Assembly (NCBI RefSeq): GCF_030209745.1
Contig: NZ_JARVRJ010000007.1
Coordinates: 1 to 64,000, forward strand
Length of the DNA stretch: 64,000 bases
Direction of reading: 5' to 3'
From: Arthrobacter sp. fls2-241-R2A-200
GTDB lineage: Bacteria > Actinomycetota > Actinomycetes > Actinomycetales > Micrococcaceae
Shown here: in pieces, positions 9,027 through 17,651 of the stretch
How positions within the stretch are numbered: position 1 is the stretch's first letter
Layout: every line of letters begins with the position of its first letter
Made by a program: the position numbers and the translations under genes
Notes under the pieces: generated by a model
The model's input: only the letters and a program-made list of their open reading frames with translations
Databases searched by the model: none
Told to the model about the DNA's origin: nothing

Positions 9027-10093
9027 GGCTTAGCGCCTCCGCCGCCCTCGCTGGTGATGTCGAGGACCACCTTGACATCATCAGGCCGGCGCTGGAAAGC
9101 AGCCTCGAAGTCACCCAACGGGACGCGACGGCTGATGAGGCGCCCCAGCCACTCCTGGTCGGCCTTCGCCAAAGCGGCGGCGCCGGCGTCGTAGTGGCGC
9201 TTGTTGGCATTCACGCTGCCGAACACCACGCCGTTGCTAAGCACCTCCTCACGGTTGAGCGCCCCGACGTCCACCTTGGCAGGTTTCCCTGTGCTGGACA
9301 CGCCAGTGAGGCAGGTGATGGCATCCTGGGCGCGGCAACTGAGTGCGTCAAGGATCACCGGAGTAACACCCGTGCATTCAACAAGGATGTCAGGCCTTAG
9401 GCCGGACTCAGGCAATGGCTCGCTGTGGTACGTAGCCCCCAGCTTGCGCACCAGTTCCGGCTTGGGGCCGTCCTTGACGAGGTCGAAGACGTGCACCTCC
9501 AGGCCCTGCTGGACTCCCATCATGGCTGCGAGCAGTCCCACCGGACCTGCCCCTGTCACCACCGTGACATGCGGATCGAAAAAGGCGCGCTGTCCAATCC
9601 GTCCGATCTGCTCCCAGGCTTTGGCGACGATGGTGGTCGGTTCCAGCAGCACTCCGAGGCCCTGCAGTTGTGCGTCCAGCTTCACCATGTCCTGCGGTTG
9701 GGCCCTCCAGCGTTCCCGGGCAAAGCCGTCCAAGCCCTTGATTCCGTGTTCGGTGTACTTGCCGTTCAGACACATGTCCCACTCGCCCACGGCGCAGGCC
9801 TTGCACGGCTCCGGATCGGGGCGCCGTACGATGCCCACCACCAGATCGCCTTCTGCCAAACCGGAATCGGCGGGAGCCTCCAGCACCCGGCCCAAGTTCT
9901 CATGCCCCAACACGAGGTAGTCCTGCCCGGGCGGCGCTTCCCCGTAATCAGCCGCGATGATCTCACTATCCGTCCCGCAGAGGCCCACGGCCAATGACTC
10001 AACCAGGACATTTCCCTCGTTCTCCGCAGGGTCCCGGACATCACGCAAGTGCAGGGAATCCTTTTGTCCGGGTGTAACAGCCAGTGCACGCAT
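9023..10093 (-). CDS. Glucose 1-dehydrogenase-like zinc alcohol dehydrogenase
   Basis: Although the frame is open to about 10.4 kb, the ATG at 10093 is preceded by GGGAG and begins the conserved MRALAVTPGQ. The 356-residue protein is a medium-chain dehydrogenase with zinc ligands in GLCGTDSE and LGHE, a structural-zinc region CKACAVGEWDMC, and a nucleotide-binding VTGAGPVGLLAA. The arrangement matches archaeal/bacterial glucose dehydrogenases, which oxidise D-glucose to gluconolactone with NAD(P). It is translationally coupled to the aldose epimerase. Confidence 0.8.
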   Translation of the reverse strand: MRALAVTPGQKDSLHLRDVRDPAENEGNVLVESLAVGLCGTDSEIIAADYGEAPPGQDYLVLGHENLGRVLEAPADSGLAEGDLVVGIVRRPDPEPCKACAVGEWDMCLNGKYTEHGIKGLDGFARERWRAQPQDMVKLDAQLQGLGVLLEPTTIVAKAWEQIGRIGQRAFFDPHVTVVTGAGPVGLLAAMMGVQQGLEVHVFDLVKDGPKPELVRKLGATYHSEPLPESGLRPDILVECTGVTPVILDALSCRAQDAITCLTGVSSTGKPAKVDVGALNREEVLSNGVVFGSVNANKRHYDAGAAALAKADQEWLGRLISRRVPLGDFEAAFQRRPDDVKVVLDITSEGGGGAKP

Positions 10094-10276
10094 GGTTTCT
10101 CCCATCAGCAGCGGATATCTCTGGCAAGTGTCCCGCGTTATTTGCGCTGGCGCAACGGTGTTGTTCCTGGCCCTGTGGACGTTGACGCCCAAAGCGCGGA
10201 CGGACAGAGCCACCGTTCGACGTCGGGCGCACCGTTTAGGGAGGCCCTCCCGTGGCTGCGAGGGCATCAGCATTAG

Positions 10277-10377
10277 CATGGTCGAGAAACCAGCATGGTC
10301 AGAAGACAGGTTGGTCCAGAAGGCAGTTGGTCCAGAAAGCATCGTTGTCGAGAAAGCTCCTTGGTCCAGACGACAGG
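10277..10377. repeat. Six imperfect 16-18-bp direct repeats
   Basis: Six head-to-tail units fill this stretch at 10277, 10294, 10311, 10327, 10345 and 10361. Their shared core is TTGGTCCAGAA (or CATGGTCGAGAA), followed by a variable 4-6 nt ending near CAG. The array lies in the 416-nt gap upstream of the glucose dehydrogenase gene, which reads away from it. No gene is visible in 10094-10509 on either strand. The repeat could bind a regulator or be slippage-derived. Confidence 0.6.
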
Positions 10378-10509
10378 TGAGGGAGTCATAGCGGGGCACC
10401 GAAATTCAGGTCCGGACATGAGCGTTCGGGAGCGCGTCTTGTACGGGCGCTGTGGCCCGCTTCAGGCCAGACGAGCCGCACAGGCGAAACGAGGGTCACA
10501 GGCAGCGGC

Positions 10510-11166
10510 ATAAGTAAGTTCAGTGGCGCACGCAAGGGGAGCGCGGCCGCTTCGGCTTTCATAGTTGTTGCAGCGCTCGGTGCTGCAGCCCTCAGGGCCA
10601 CGCCTTGGCCTTCAGCCTTGCTGATCTGTTGGGTCTTCGAACGTGGGGCAAAAGCAACGGTGGAGGAGATGGCACCCTACGTGCCGAACAGGTCTCTTCG
10701 CTGCACGAGCGTGACCTACAAGAAAGGCGCCCCGTTCGACGTCTTCAGCCCGCAGGGCTCTGAAGAGCCACTCCCGACAATTGTATGGATAGATGGGGGA
10801 GCCTGGATTTCAGGTGCCCAGTCCAACGTGGAACCGTATCTTCGGATCCTGGCCGCAGAAGGCTTCACCACTATTGGCATCGGCTACCCTCTGCGCCCTG
10901 AGAGCACGTACCCCTCTGCGGTGCATCACATCAACGACGCCCTCGCTTACATCCGGGCGCACGCGGCCGATCTGCAGGTGGACGCCCAGCGCATTGTTCT
11001 GGCCGGCGACTCCGCCGGAGCCCAACTTGCGAGCCAAACGGCGACCCTGACGGTAAACGCTGCCACAATCCTGCACTGCGGTGTCTACGATCTTAAGGCG
11101 ATGGCCGATCTTGCCGGCATCACCGCATGGGCCGCTGCCTGTCTTGACCTCCCAGGTGAGGGCTGA
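10510..11166 (+). pseudogene. Alpha/beta hydrolase (lipase/esterase type), start lost and truncated
   Basis: The frame opens with SKFSGARKGSAAASAFIVVA, a membrane anchor typical of full-length relatives, but the codon where ATG is expected (10510-10512) is ATA. The catalytic domain follows: an oxyanion-hole motif reading DGGAW instead of the usual HGGAW, then the nucleophile elbow GDSAGAQLAS. About 20 residues normally found after SQTATLTV seem deleted, and the protein ends at LDLPGEG, before the acid and histidine of the triad. The next gene is a broken recombinase, so recombination may have caused the damage. Confidence 0.75.
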
Positions 11167-11200
11167 CACGCGTTCTCACAGTGCAGGACTGGAGGCAGTT

Positions 11201-11336
11201 GTGAAATGCTCAGCGCATTGGCTACGTGCGGGTGAGCGCGGTGGATCAGAATGAGCTGTGCCGCCTCGAGGGCAAGGTTATGGACAGGGTGTTCACGGAC
11301 AAAGCCTTGGGACGGCACACACCGCCCGGTCGGTAG
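11201..11336 (+). pseudogene. Serine recombinase (resolvase) remnant
   Basis: In one frame, 41 codons read QRIGYVRVSAVDQNELCRLE followed by VMDRVFTDKALGRH, the N-terminal quarter of a Tn3-type resolvase. The natural start, a GTG at 11201 with GGAGG upstream, is out of frame by one base, and a TAG follows at 11334. Only this fragment remains. It resembles the partial gene at the left window edge. Confidence 0.75.
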
Positions 11337-11353
11337 GTGACCGAGCGGGCCGC

Positions 11354-12106
11354 TCAGATCCACGACGGCGGTGCCGGGACGGTGCCGGTTGCGGCGCCGG
11401 GCCCGGACGCTGCTACCCCGTTGGCACCACGGCCTGCTGCCCATTGGACGAGGCATGGCAGCGGACCACTGATGATCGTCGGGTCCGCGGCGCCGGTGTC
11501 GCCGAAGCAAAAATCCGTGTCATTCACCCTGATCACCAGCCCTGTGTCCGTGCCGCGGGTGTGCCAAGCGCCGGTGACGTCGGTGAGGAGCCGCTCCAGT
11601 ACGGCCGCGGGTACGTCGTTGAAGGTGGCGCCATTGTTCAGGTCCACGGCGTGGATCCAGACTTCACGGGTGCGCATCCAGACGGTTTCCGCCGCGGGAA
11701 CGGTCCGACCTTGGGCGGTTTTGACCTTGTGGTGCCAGGCGTCCGCGGGGAGGTCGCGCCATTCAACGTTCAGGTGCACGGCGGAGTGGTCGAACAGATT
11801 CCGCAGGGCGATCGGGGATAGGGTCGCCCCGAACTCGATCTCGTGGTGGCGGGCCTCCGGGGATGGGTACATCGGAGTTTCGACGCCGGTGGCGGCCCAC
11901 TCGATCAACCGTGCGAGGGCACGGGCGTTGTAGCCCACATGGGCTACAACGTGGCGGCGCGTCCAGCCCGGGAGGAGGGTGCCGCCGTCGAGCCCTGAAT
12001 CGGACAGTTCGTTCAGCTTCCGCGCGAAGAAGGCCGTGCCGCGTCGCGCCTGTAGCAGTGCGTCCAGGAGCGCCACATCAGTGGTCTGATCGTGCCGGGC
12101 TACCAT
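11354..12106 (-). CDS. Mycothiol-dependent maleylpyruvate isomerase
   Basis: The 250-residue protein starts at the ATG at 12106, overlapping the stop of the fumarylpyruvate hydrolase gene (TGATG). It has the N-terminal DinB-like four-helix domain with LLPGWTRRHVVAHVGYNARA and the metal-ligand HxxE/H pattern, then the C-terminal domain usual for the actinobacterial mycothiol-dependent isomerases. It converts maleylpyruvate, the gentisate ring-cleavage product, into fumarylpyruvate. The open frame upstream of 12106 runs through the neighbouring gene and is not coding. Confidence 0.85.
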   Translation of the reverse strand: MVARHDQTTDVALLDALLQARRGTAFFARKLNELSDSGLDGGTLLPGWTRRHVVAHVGYNARALARLIEWAATGVETPMYPSPEARHHEIEFGATLSPIALRNLFDHSAVHLNVEWRDLPADAWHHKVKTAQGRTVPAAETVWMRTREVWIHAVDLNNGATFNDVPAAVLERLLTDVTGAWHTRGTDTGLVIRVNDTDFCFGDTGAADPTIISGPLPCLVQWAAGRGANGVAASGPGAATGTVPAPPSWI

Positions 12107-12942
12107 CAGGCTTCCTTGACCACGCGGTTTTTCAGTCGGCCAAGTCCTTCGATGGTGGTGACCAGGACTTGTCCCTCCTGTAGGTAGCGTTTGGGGTCCT
12201 GGGCGTGGCCCACGCCGCCGGGCGTGCCGGTGGCGATGACGTCGCCGGGGTTCAGCGTGATGATGGTGGAGATGTAGGAGACCAGGAATTCCGGGGTGAA
12301 CACCAGGTCCGAGGTGGGGGTGGACTGGTGGACTTCCCCGTCCACGGATGAGGTCATCAACGGCCCTGGCGTGAACTCGTCCTTGGTGACCAGGGCGGGC
12401 CCGAACGGGGTGGACTTCTCCCAGGTCTTGCCCTGCAGCCATTGAATGGTGCGGAACTGGTAGTCGCGCATTGAGATGTCGTTGAGGACGGAGTATCCGG
12501 CGATGTGCTCGGCAGCCTCTTCTTCGCGGATGCGGCGGCCGGTTTTGCCGATGACGACGGCGAGTTCAGCTTCCCAGTCAACGGTGTCCGATTCCTGCGG
12601 CAGGGCCAGGTCATCATTGGGGCCGATCAGGGACTCGGCGTACTTGGCGAACAGGGTGGGGTATTCCGGGACGTCCCGGCCCATCTCCTTGATGTGGTTG
12701 CGGTAGTTGTGGCCGACGCAGATGATCTTGCCGGGGAAAGGCACGACGGCGGCGAGGTCGGCGCCGTCGAGGGGGTGGGTTGCGCCGTTGGCTGCCTTCG
12801 CTGTGGCTTCCCAGGCGGGGTCCTTCAGCAGGGCACCGACGTCAGGGAAGCCCGGGATCTCGGTGAGTGTGTCGCCGTCCTGGCGGACCGCCGTCGTGCT
12901 TTCAGTGTCTCCGGAGCCGGTGCGCAGGGTGAGGAGTCTCAT
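12106..12942 (-). CDS. Fumarylacetoacetate hydrolase-family protein, probable fumarylpyruvate hydrolase
   Basis: The 278-residue protein shows the FAH fold. It has IICVGHNYRNHIKEMGRDVP, the metal-binding glutamates in DWEAELAVVIGKTGR, YSVLNDISMRDYQ, and the late GDVIATGTPGGVGHAQ. In this operon it would hydrolyse fumarylpyruvate to fumarate and pyruvate, the last step of the gentisate route. Its start abuts the gentisate dioxygenase stop and its end overlaps the isomerase start, so the three are translated together. Confidence 0.88.
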   Translation of the reverse strand: MRLLTLRTGSGDTESTTAVRQDGDTLTEIPGFPDVGALLKDPAWEATAKAANGATHPLDGADLAAVVPFPGKIICVGHNYRNHIKEMGRDVPEYPTLFAKYAESLIGPNDDLALPQESDTVDWEAELAVVIGKTGRRIREEEAAEHIAGYSVLNDISMRDYQFRTIQWLQGKTWEKSTPFGPALVTKDEFTPGPLMTSSVDGEVHQSTPTSDLVFTPEFLVSYISTIITLNPGDVIATGTPGGVGHAQDPKRYLQEGQVLVTTIEGLGRLKNRVVKEA

Positions 12943-14084
12943 TACTTGGTGCGTCCTTCGATGTAGGTGCGGTTGAAATTCAGGCGCTCAAAGATGGGGG
13001 CGTCGCTGAACCGGAACAAATCAAACTCCGTGTGTGAACCGGCGTCGGCCTGGAGGGACCATGCCGTCCAGGACGGGACAACGAAGAGGTCGCCCTTGGC
13101 CAGTTGCTTGGTTTCGCCGTTCAGGACTACGGTGCCGGTGCCTTCGAAGACCTGCCAGACGCTCGAGCACACCTCGCGAACGGTTTCCGTGGCAGCACCC
13201 GCCCGGAGGCGGTGGAACTCGGCCCGGATGGTGGGCATCACGTCGCCGCCGGTGGTGGGGTTGGTAAAGCGGATGGCTGCGTGGCCTTGCGACACGGTGG
13301 CCGGGTGGCCTTCGTCTTCCAGGAGCAGTTGCTCGGCCAGCGCCCGGTCGGTGTACTCCCACCGGTAGGCAGCAATGGGGGAGTTGGTGGTGTCATCCAG
13401 CCCGGAGAGCGGGCGGAGGCCGGGGTGGGCCCAGAGCCGTTCGGAGCGGGAGATGTCCGGGGTGGCTTCGTCGGTGACGCGCTCGGTACCGAACTCGAAG
13501 AACCCGGCGTCGGCGTAGTGCACGAACGGGATGTCCAAGCCGTCGATCCAGGCCATCGGCTCGTCGGTGTCGTTATGGTGGCCGTGGAAGTTCCAGCCCG
13601 GGGTCAGCAGGAAATCACCGCGGGACATCCGGACGGGGTCGCCGTTCACCACGGTCCACACGCCTTCGCCTTCGACGACAAAGCGGAAGGCATTCTGTGA
13701 ATGGCGGTGCTCCGGTGCCGTTTCCCGGCCGCCCAGATACTGGATGGCGGCCCAGAGCGTGGGGGTGGCGTACGGGGTGCCCGCCAGGCCCGGGTTGGCC
13801 AGGGCAATAGCCCGGCGTTCCCCGCCGCGGCCCACCGGCACCAGGTCACCGGCGCGAGCGGCCAGGGGGTACAGGTCATCCCACCGCCAGACGTGCGGCA
13901 CGGCCTTGGGCGACGGGACCATCGGCATCAAGTCAGCGATCTCGGCCCACAGCGGGATCAGGTTTTCTTTATCGAAATCCCGGTACAGCTGCTTAAGCTG
14001 GGCAGCCTCCTCCGGTGTGGGCTCGGGAACGTGGTGTTCCTGCGCTACGGATTGATGGGTTTGGTTCTCAGCACTGATCGACAC
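12942..14084 (-). CDS. Gentisate 1,2-dioxygenase
   Basis: The 380-residue bicupin cleaves gentisate between C1 and C2 to maleylpyruvate. The first cupin has EHRHSQNAFRFVVEGEGVWT, with iron ligands H126 and H128, and WNFHGHH around 165-170. The second cupin (about 270-350) contains the WQVFEGTGTVVLNG strand. Length and motifs are standard for the family. It is the first gene of the three-gene degradation operon. An IclR-type palindrome lies 77-93 nt upstream of the start. Confidence 0.9.
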   Translation of the reverse strand: MSISAENQTHQSVAQEHHVPEPTPEEAAQLKQLYRDFDKENLIPLWAEIADLMPMVPSPKAVPHVWRWDDLYPLAARAGDLVPVGRGGERRAIALANPGLAGTPYATPTLWAAIQYLGGRETAPEHRHSQNAFRFVVEGEGVWTVVNGDPVRMSRGDFLLTPGWNFHGHHNDTDEPMAWIDGLDIPFVHYADAGFFEFGTERVTDEATPDISRSERLWAHPGLRPLSGLDDTTNSPIAAYRWEYTDRALAEQLLLEDEGHPATVSQGHAAIRFTNPTTGGDVMPTIRAEFHRLRAGAATETVREVCSSVWQVFEGTGTVVLNGETKQLAKGDLFVVPSWTAWSLQADAGSHTEFDLFRFSDAPIFERLNFNRTYIEGRTK

Positions 14085-14160
14085 TGGCCTTCTCCTTGCG
14101 TGCGGACTGACTGTGGCGTGGATTCGACCATAAGGAGTGCGGCGCTGTGATATCCAAGAT

Positions 14161-14177
14161 ATTCTGACTGGCAGAAT
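14161..14177. promoter_or_regulatory. Candidate IclR operator upstream of the gentisate operon
   Basis: The inverted repeat ATTCTG-N5-CAGAAT lies between the gentisate dioxygenase gene and the 3' end of the IclR gene. The same half-sites with the same spacing occur at the start of the IclR gene (15002-15024). This identical spacing is the main evidence for a regulator site. Confidence 0.6.
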
Positions 14178-14207
14178 TTTATAGCTGGACCAGCCATAAG
14201 CGGGAGG

Positions 14208-15013
14208 TCAGCTTCCTGCCGAACCATCCACCGGGTTGGCAGCAATGTCCATCTCCAGCTGGCGCCGGGTTTCCATCATGACCCCCACCAGGCCGGCGTC
14301 GAACAGCGGCCGAAACCTCGCCACCGGGGTAGCCACGCTCAACGCGCCCACCACCACGCCCTGACCGTTATGCAAAGCCATCCCGAAGGCGCTGATGCCC
14401 TCCTCCGTGCCCTCGAAGTTCGCGGCGAAGCCGTTGGCGCGGACCGACTCAAGCTCGCGCAGGAAAGCCGGGTACTCGGCGTCGGAAACGAAGTCCCCGG
14501 CGAGCTGCGCGTTAGGGCTTCGGAACAGCTGCTCCAGCGCTGCGGGATCCAGCTCCGCCAGGATAGCTTTTCCGCCCGAAGCCTTGTGTGCCGGCAAGAG
14601 GGTGCCCTGACGGTCGCCGACACGGAGGATGTTGGTGCTTTCCACGGTGTCCAGGAAGCGCACCTTAGTGCCCACCCGGATCATGAGGTTGACCGTCTCA
14701 TTGGTGCGTGCGCACAGCAGCTCCATGTGTGGCCGGGAGATGTCCCGCAGTTGCCGCGTCCAGCTGAGGCCGGCGGGACCAGCCCCCATCGCCGGGCCCG
14801 GAACATAGCGGCGCGTCTCGTCTTGGACCGCGAAGCCCCGTACACCAGCATGGCCAGGAGCCGGTGTGCCGTGGAGGGAGCCACGCCCAGTTCCGCCGCG
14901 GCGTCCTTGAGGCGCAGGCTGCCCACGTCCCGCAGCAGCTGCAGGAGCTGCAGGGCGTTGTCCACCGCTTCAATGGAGTAGGTTGGCTTTCGACGGGCGG
15001 GAAGATTCTGCAT
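14208..15013 (-). pseudogene. IclR-family regulator with a single frameshift
   Basis: The N-terminal helix-turn-helix (SIEAVDNALQLLQLLRDVG, then LKDAAAELGVAPSTAHRLLA) is in one frame from the ATG at 15013. The effector-binding domain (GFAVQDETRRYVPGPAMGAG, then LLPAHKASGGKAILAEL) is in another. A single missing base near 14850, in the run TACGGGG, would restore one 267-residue protein. IclR proteins of gentisate clusters control the pathway genes. Either the regulator is inactivated here, or the base is a sequencing error. Everything else in the gene looks intact. Confidence 0.8.
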
Positions 15014-15024
15014 GACAGAATCTT
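15002..15024. promoter_or_regulatory. Perfect palindromic operator at the IclR start codon
   Basis: AAGATTCTG and CAGAATCTT form a perfect 9-bp inverted repeat with a 5-nt spacer, and the IclR start codon lies inside the spacer. Its core, ATTCTG-N5-CAGAAT, is the same as at 14161. Binding here would block the regulator's own gene and also affect the divergent transporter operon starting at 15062. Confidence 0.65.
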
Positions 15025-15061
15025 ATGTTCGCCGCGGTACGAGTGCCAGCAGAGTGGTGGC

Positions 15062-16354
15062 ATGAATCACACAACTTCCGCTGCAGTGCCGCAGCGAGCC
15101 GCCCCGCTGGGCGAAGGCCGTTCCACGTTTCCCCGGCGTACCGTGCTTGCCGTCCTGGTGTGCTGGCTGCTGGTCGTTTTCGACGGCTATGACCTGATCG
15201 TCTACGGCACGGTACAGGGCTCGCTCATCAGTGACACCGGGTGGGGCCTGACCAAGGCTACGGCCGGAACCATCGGCTCCATGGCCTTTGTTGGAATGAT
15301 GGTCGGCGCCGTCTTTGCCGGCCGGATAGCCGATACCTGGGGCCGCCGCCGGACCATCATCGGCTGCGCCGCGATCTTTTCCGCCTTCACCATTCTTTGT
15401 GCCTTCGCTCCGAATGCCGCGGTCTTCGGCGGCCTACGGCTGCTGGCGGGCATCGGCTTGGGCGGCCTGGTGCCCTCGGCCAACGCCCTCGTAGCCGAGC
15501 TCGTTCCGGAAAAATGGCGGTCCACCATCGCCACGCTCATGATGTCCGGTGTTCCCATCGGTGGCTCCATCGCCGCTCTCATTGGTATCCCGCTCATTCC
15601 GGCCTTCGGTTGGCCCGTGATGTTCGTAATCGCCGTCGTCGCCCTGGTGGTGGTCATCCCACTGGGTATCCGATACCTTCCGGAGACGCTGGCGCCCGGC
15701 AAGGGCGGGACGGCGGCCAAGGGCGGGACCGCGAAGGAAGATGTGGGATTCCGGTCCCTCCTTCGGGCGCCCCATCTGGGCATCAGCCTGCTGTTCGCCA
15801 TCAGCACCCTGGTGACCCTCTTCGCTTGGTACGGGCTGGGAACCTGGTTGCCCAACCTCATGCAGCTGGCCGGGTACAACCTGGGATCAGCCCTGACATT
15901 CGCGCTGGCGCTCAATTTGGGCGCAGTGGCGGGCTCAGTGCTCACCGCGTGGGCCGGTACCAGGTTCGGGCCCATCCCCACAGCCGTCGCGGCAGCGGGC
16001 GTAGCAATGATTGGACTGCTGGTGCTGGTGACCGGGCCACCGGTCGCAGTCGTCTACGTCATGTTGGTGCTCGCAGGGGTGGGCACGCACGGCACGCAGT
16101 GTCTGATCATCGCCGCCGTGGCCAGCCACTATCCGGCACACCTCCGCGGTACGGCGCTTGGCTGGGCGCTCGGTGTCGGCCGGCTTGGGGCGGTGGCCGC
16201 ACCGCAGGCCGGCGGGCTTCTGCTCGCCGCGGGTCTGGGCGTCAACTCAAACTTCCTGGCTTTTGCCGGAGCAGCCGCCGCGGCGGCAGTTCTGCTCGCA
16301 GCCGTCGGTACCAAAATCAAGAAATCAACAGCAGTAGGAGTTTCCAATGTCTAA
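15062..16354 (+). CDS. MFS aromatic acid transporter (AAHS family)
   Basis: The 430-residue protein has twelve predicted membrane segments and the AAHS signature DGYDLIVYGTVQGSL in helix 1, the DGYD motif of 4-hydroxybenzoate and gentisate permeases. The loop GRIADTWGRRRTIIGC matches the conserved MFS loop 2-3. Its start is the ATG at 15062, divergent from the IclR gene. It overlaps the hydroxylase gene by 8 nt. It most likely imports 3-hydroxybenzoate or gentisate by proton symport. Confidence 0.85.
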   Translation: MNHTTSAAVPQRAAPLGEGRSTFPRRTVLAVLVCWLLVVFDGYDLIVYGTVQGSLISDTGWGLTKATAGTIGSMAFVGMMVGAVFAGRIADTWGRRRTIIGCAAIFSAFTILCAFAPNAAVFGGLRLLAGIGLGGLVPSANALVAELVPEKWRSTIATLMMSGVPIGGSIAALIGIPLIPAFGWPVMFVIAVVALVVVIPLGIRYLPETLAPGKGGTAAKGGTAKEDVGFRSLLRAPHLGISLLFAISTLVTLFAWYGLGTWLPNLMQLAGYNLGSALTFALALNLGAVAGSVLTAWAGTRFGPIPTAVAAAGVAMIGLLVLVTGPPVAVVYVMLVLAGVGTHGTQCLIIAAVASHYPAHLRGTALGWALGVGRLGAVAAPQAGGLLLAAGLGVNSNFLAFAGAAAAAAVLLAAVGTKIKKSTAVGVSNV

Positions 16355-17594
16355 CCTCAAAGCGTCCACCGATGTCCTGGTAGTGGGCGGCGGGATGGCC
16401 GGGCTTGCCGGAGCGCTGGCGCTCCGCGAAAACGGTGCCGACGTCACGCTGGTCGAAGTTGCGCCCGCCTTCGGCGAAGTGGGTGCAGGACTGCAAATGG
16501 CCCCCAACGCCTCCCGCGTCCTCAAGCGCTGGGGCCTGCTGGAGAAGGCGTTGGAAATCGGTGTCCAGCCCAAGCACCTGGTGTTCCGTGACGCTATCAC
16601 CGGTGAGGAACTGACCCGCCAGACCTTGGGCGGTGAATTCGAGGAACGCTACGGCGCCCCCTACGTGGTCATCCACCGTAGCGACCTGCACCGAATCCTG
16701 CTTGAGGCGTGCCAGGCCGCCGGCGTCACCTTGGTGAACGACGTCCTGGTGCAGAAAGTGGAGACCGACGGCGACCGGGCCCGCGCTTACACCGCCAAGG
16801 GCGATGTGTTTGAAGCCGACGCCGTCTTGGCCGCAGACGGGCTGAAATCCACCCTTCGCGGTACCGTTTCGAATGATGGTCCGGTGAACTCGGCCTACGT
16901 GGCATACCGCGGCACCGTGCCGATCACACCGGAAACTCCCGCAGCGGACCTGGAAGACGTGATCGTCTACCTCGGCCCGAACTGCCACCTGGTCCAGTAC
17001 CCGCTGCGAAAAGGGCAACTGCTCAACACCGTGGCGGTGTTCAAGTCCCCTTCGTTTGAACGCGGCGAAGAGCAATACGGTGGCGTGGACGAGCTCCAGG
17101 CAGCCTACAAGGACTGCATCCCCGCGGTTCAGGAAGCCCTGAAGAACCTGGCCACGGGCATCCGCTGGCCCATGTACGACCGCAATCCCATCGATAGCTG
17201 GGTTTCCGGCCGGATGGCGCTCATTGGCGATGCCGCCCACCCGATGCTGCAGTACCTGGCCCAAGGTGCATGCCAAGCCCTGGAAGACGCAGCCGTTCTC
17301 CAGGACGCCACCCGCGGCCTGGTCTTTACCGACCAAGGCGTGAACCCCGACGCATGGGAGGCTGCGTTCCGGCAGTTCAACGGCACACGCGCCTCCCGCA
17401 CCGCACGGGTCCAGCGGACCGCGCGGATTTGGGGAGAGTCCTGGCACGTCGACGGCGTGGCACGCGTCCTGCGGAACATGCTGTTCAAGAGCCGTAGCGA
17501 TAACAACTTCCAGTACAACGACTGGCTCTACGGCCGCAACGAGCCCGGGGTGCCGGCCGAAGTGTCGGCCGGCACCAGCCTCGTCGAGGCCTAA
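16347..17594 (+). CDS. FAD-dependent 3-hydroxybenzoate 6-monooxygenase
   Basis: This 415-residue flavoprotein monooxygenase has the Rossmann motif VGGGMAGLAGALAL, the DG motif AVLAADGLKSTLR, and GDAAHPMLQYLAQGACQALE for FAD binding. Group A hydroxylases of this type include salicylate and 3-hydroxybenzoate hydroxylases. Because the neighbouring genes degrade gentisate, and 3-hydroxybenzoate 6-hydroxylase produces gentisate, that is the best assignment. Salicylate 5-hydroxylation uses a different enzyme class. RBS AGGAG precedes the ATG, which overlaps the transporter's end. Confidence 0.8.
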   Translation: MSNLKASTDVLVVGGGMAGLAGALALRENGADVTLVEVAPAFGEVGAGLQMAPNASRVLKRWGLLEKALEIGVQPKHLVFRDAITGEELTRQTLGGEFEERYGAPYVVIHRSDLHRILLEACQAAGVTLVNDVLVQKVETDGDRARAYTAKGDVFEADAVLAADGLKSTLRGTVSNDGPVNSAYVAYRGTVPITPETPAADLEDVIVYLGPNCHLVQYPLRKGQLLNTVAVFKSPSFERGEEQYGGVDELQAAYKDCIPAVQEALKNLATGIRWPMYDRNPIDSWVSGRMALIGDAAHPMLQYLAQGACQALEDAAVLQDATRGLVFTDQGVNPDAWEAAFRQFNGTRASRTARVQRTARIWGESWHVDGVARVLRNMLFKSRSDNNFQYNDWLYGRNEPGVPAEVSAGTSLVEA

Positions 17595-17651
17595 ACAGCG
17601 CACGACGAAGGAGACGTTCGACGGCGGGTGGCTGGGCCGGTAGCGGGCCCG

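Noticed and set aside
10277-10377. CRISPR array
   Set aside because: Repeats of 16-18 bp without spacers, degenerate, and no cas genes in the window.
11354-12442. Maleylpyruvate isomerase starting at 12442
   Set aside because: The first 112 codons overlap the fumarylpyruvate hydrolase gene and are Arg/His/Pro-rich. The ATG at 12106 overlapping the hydrolase stop fits the family's length.
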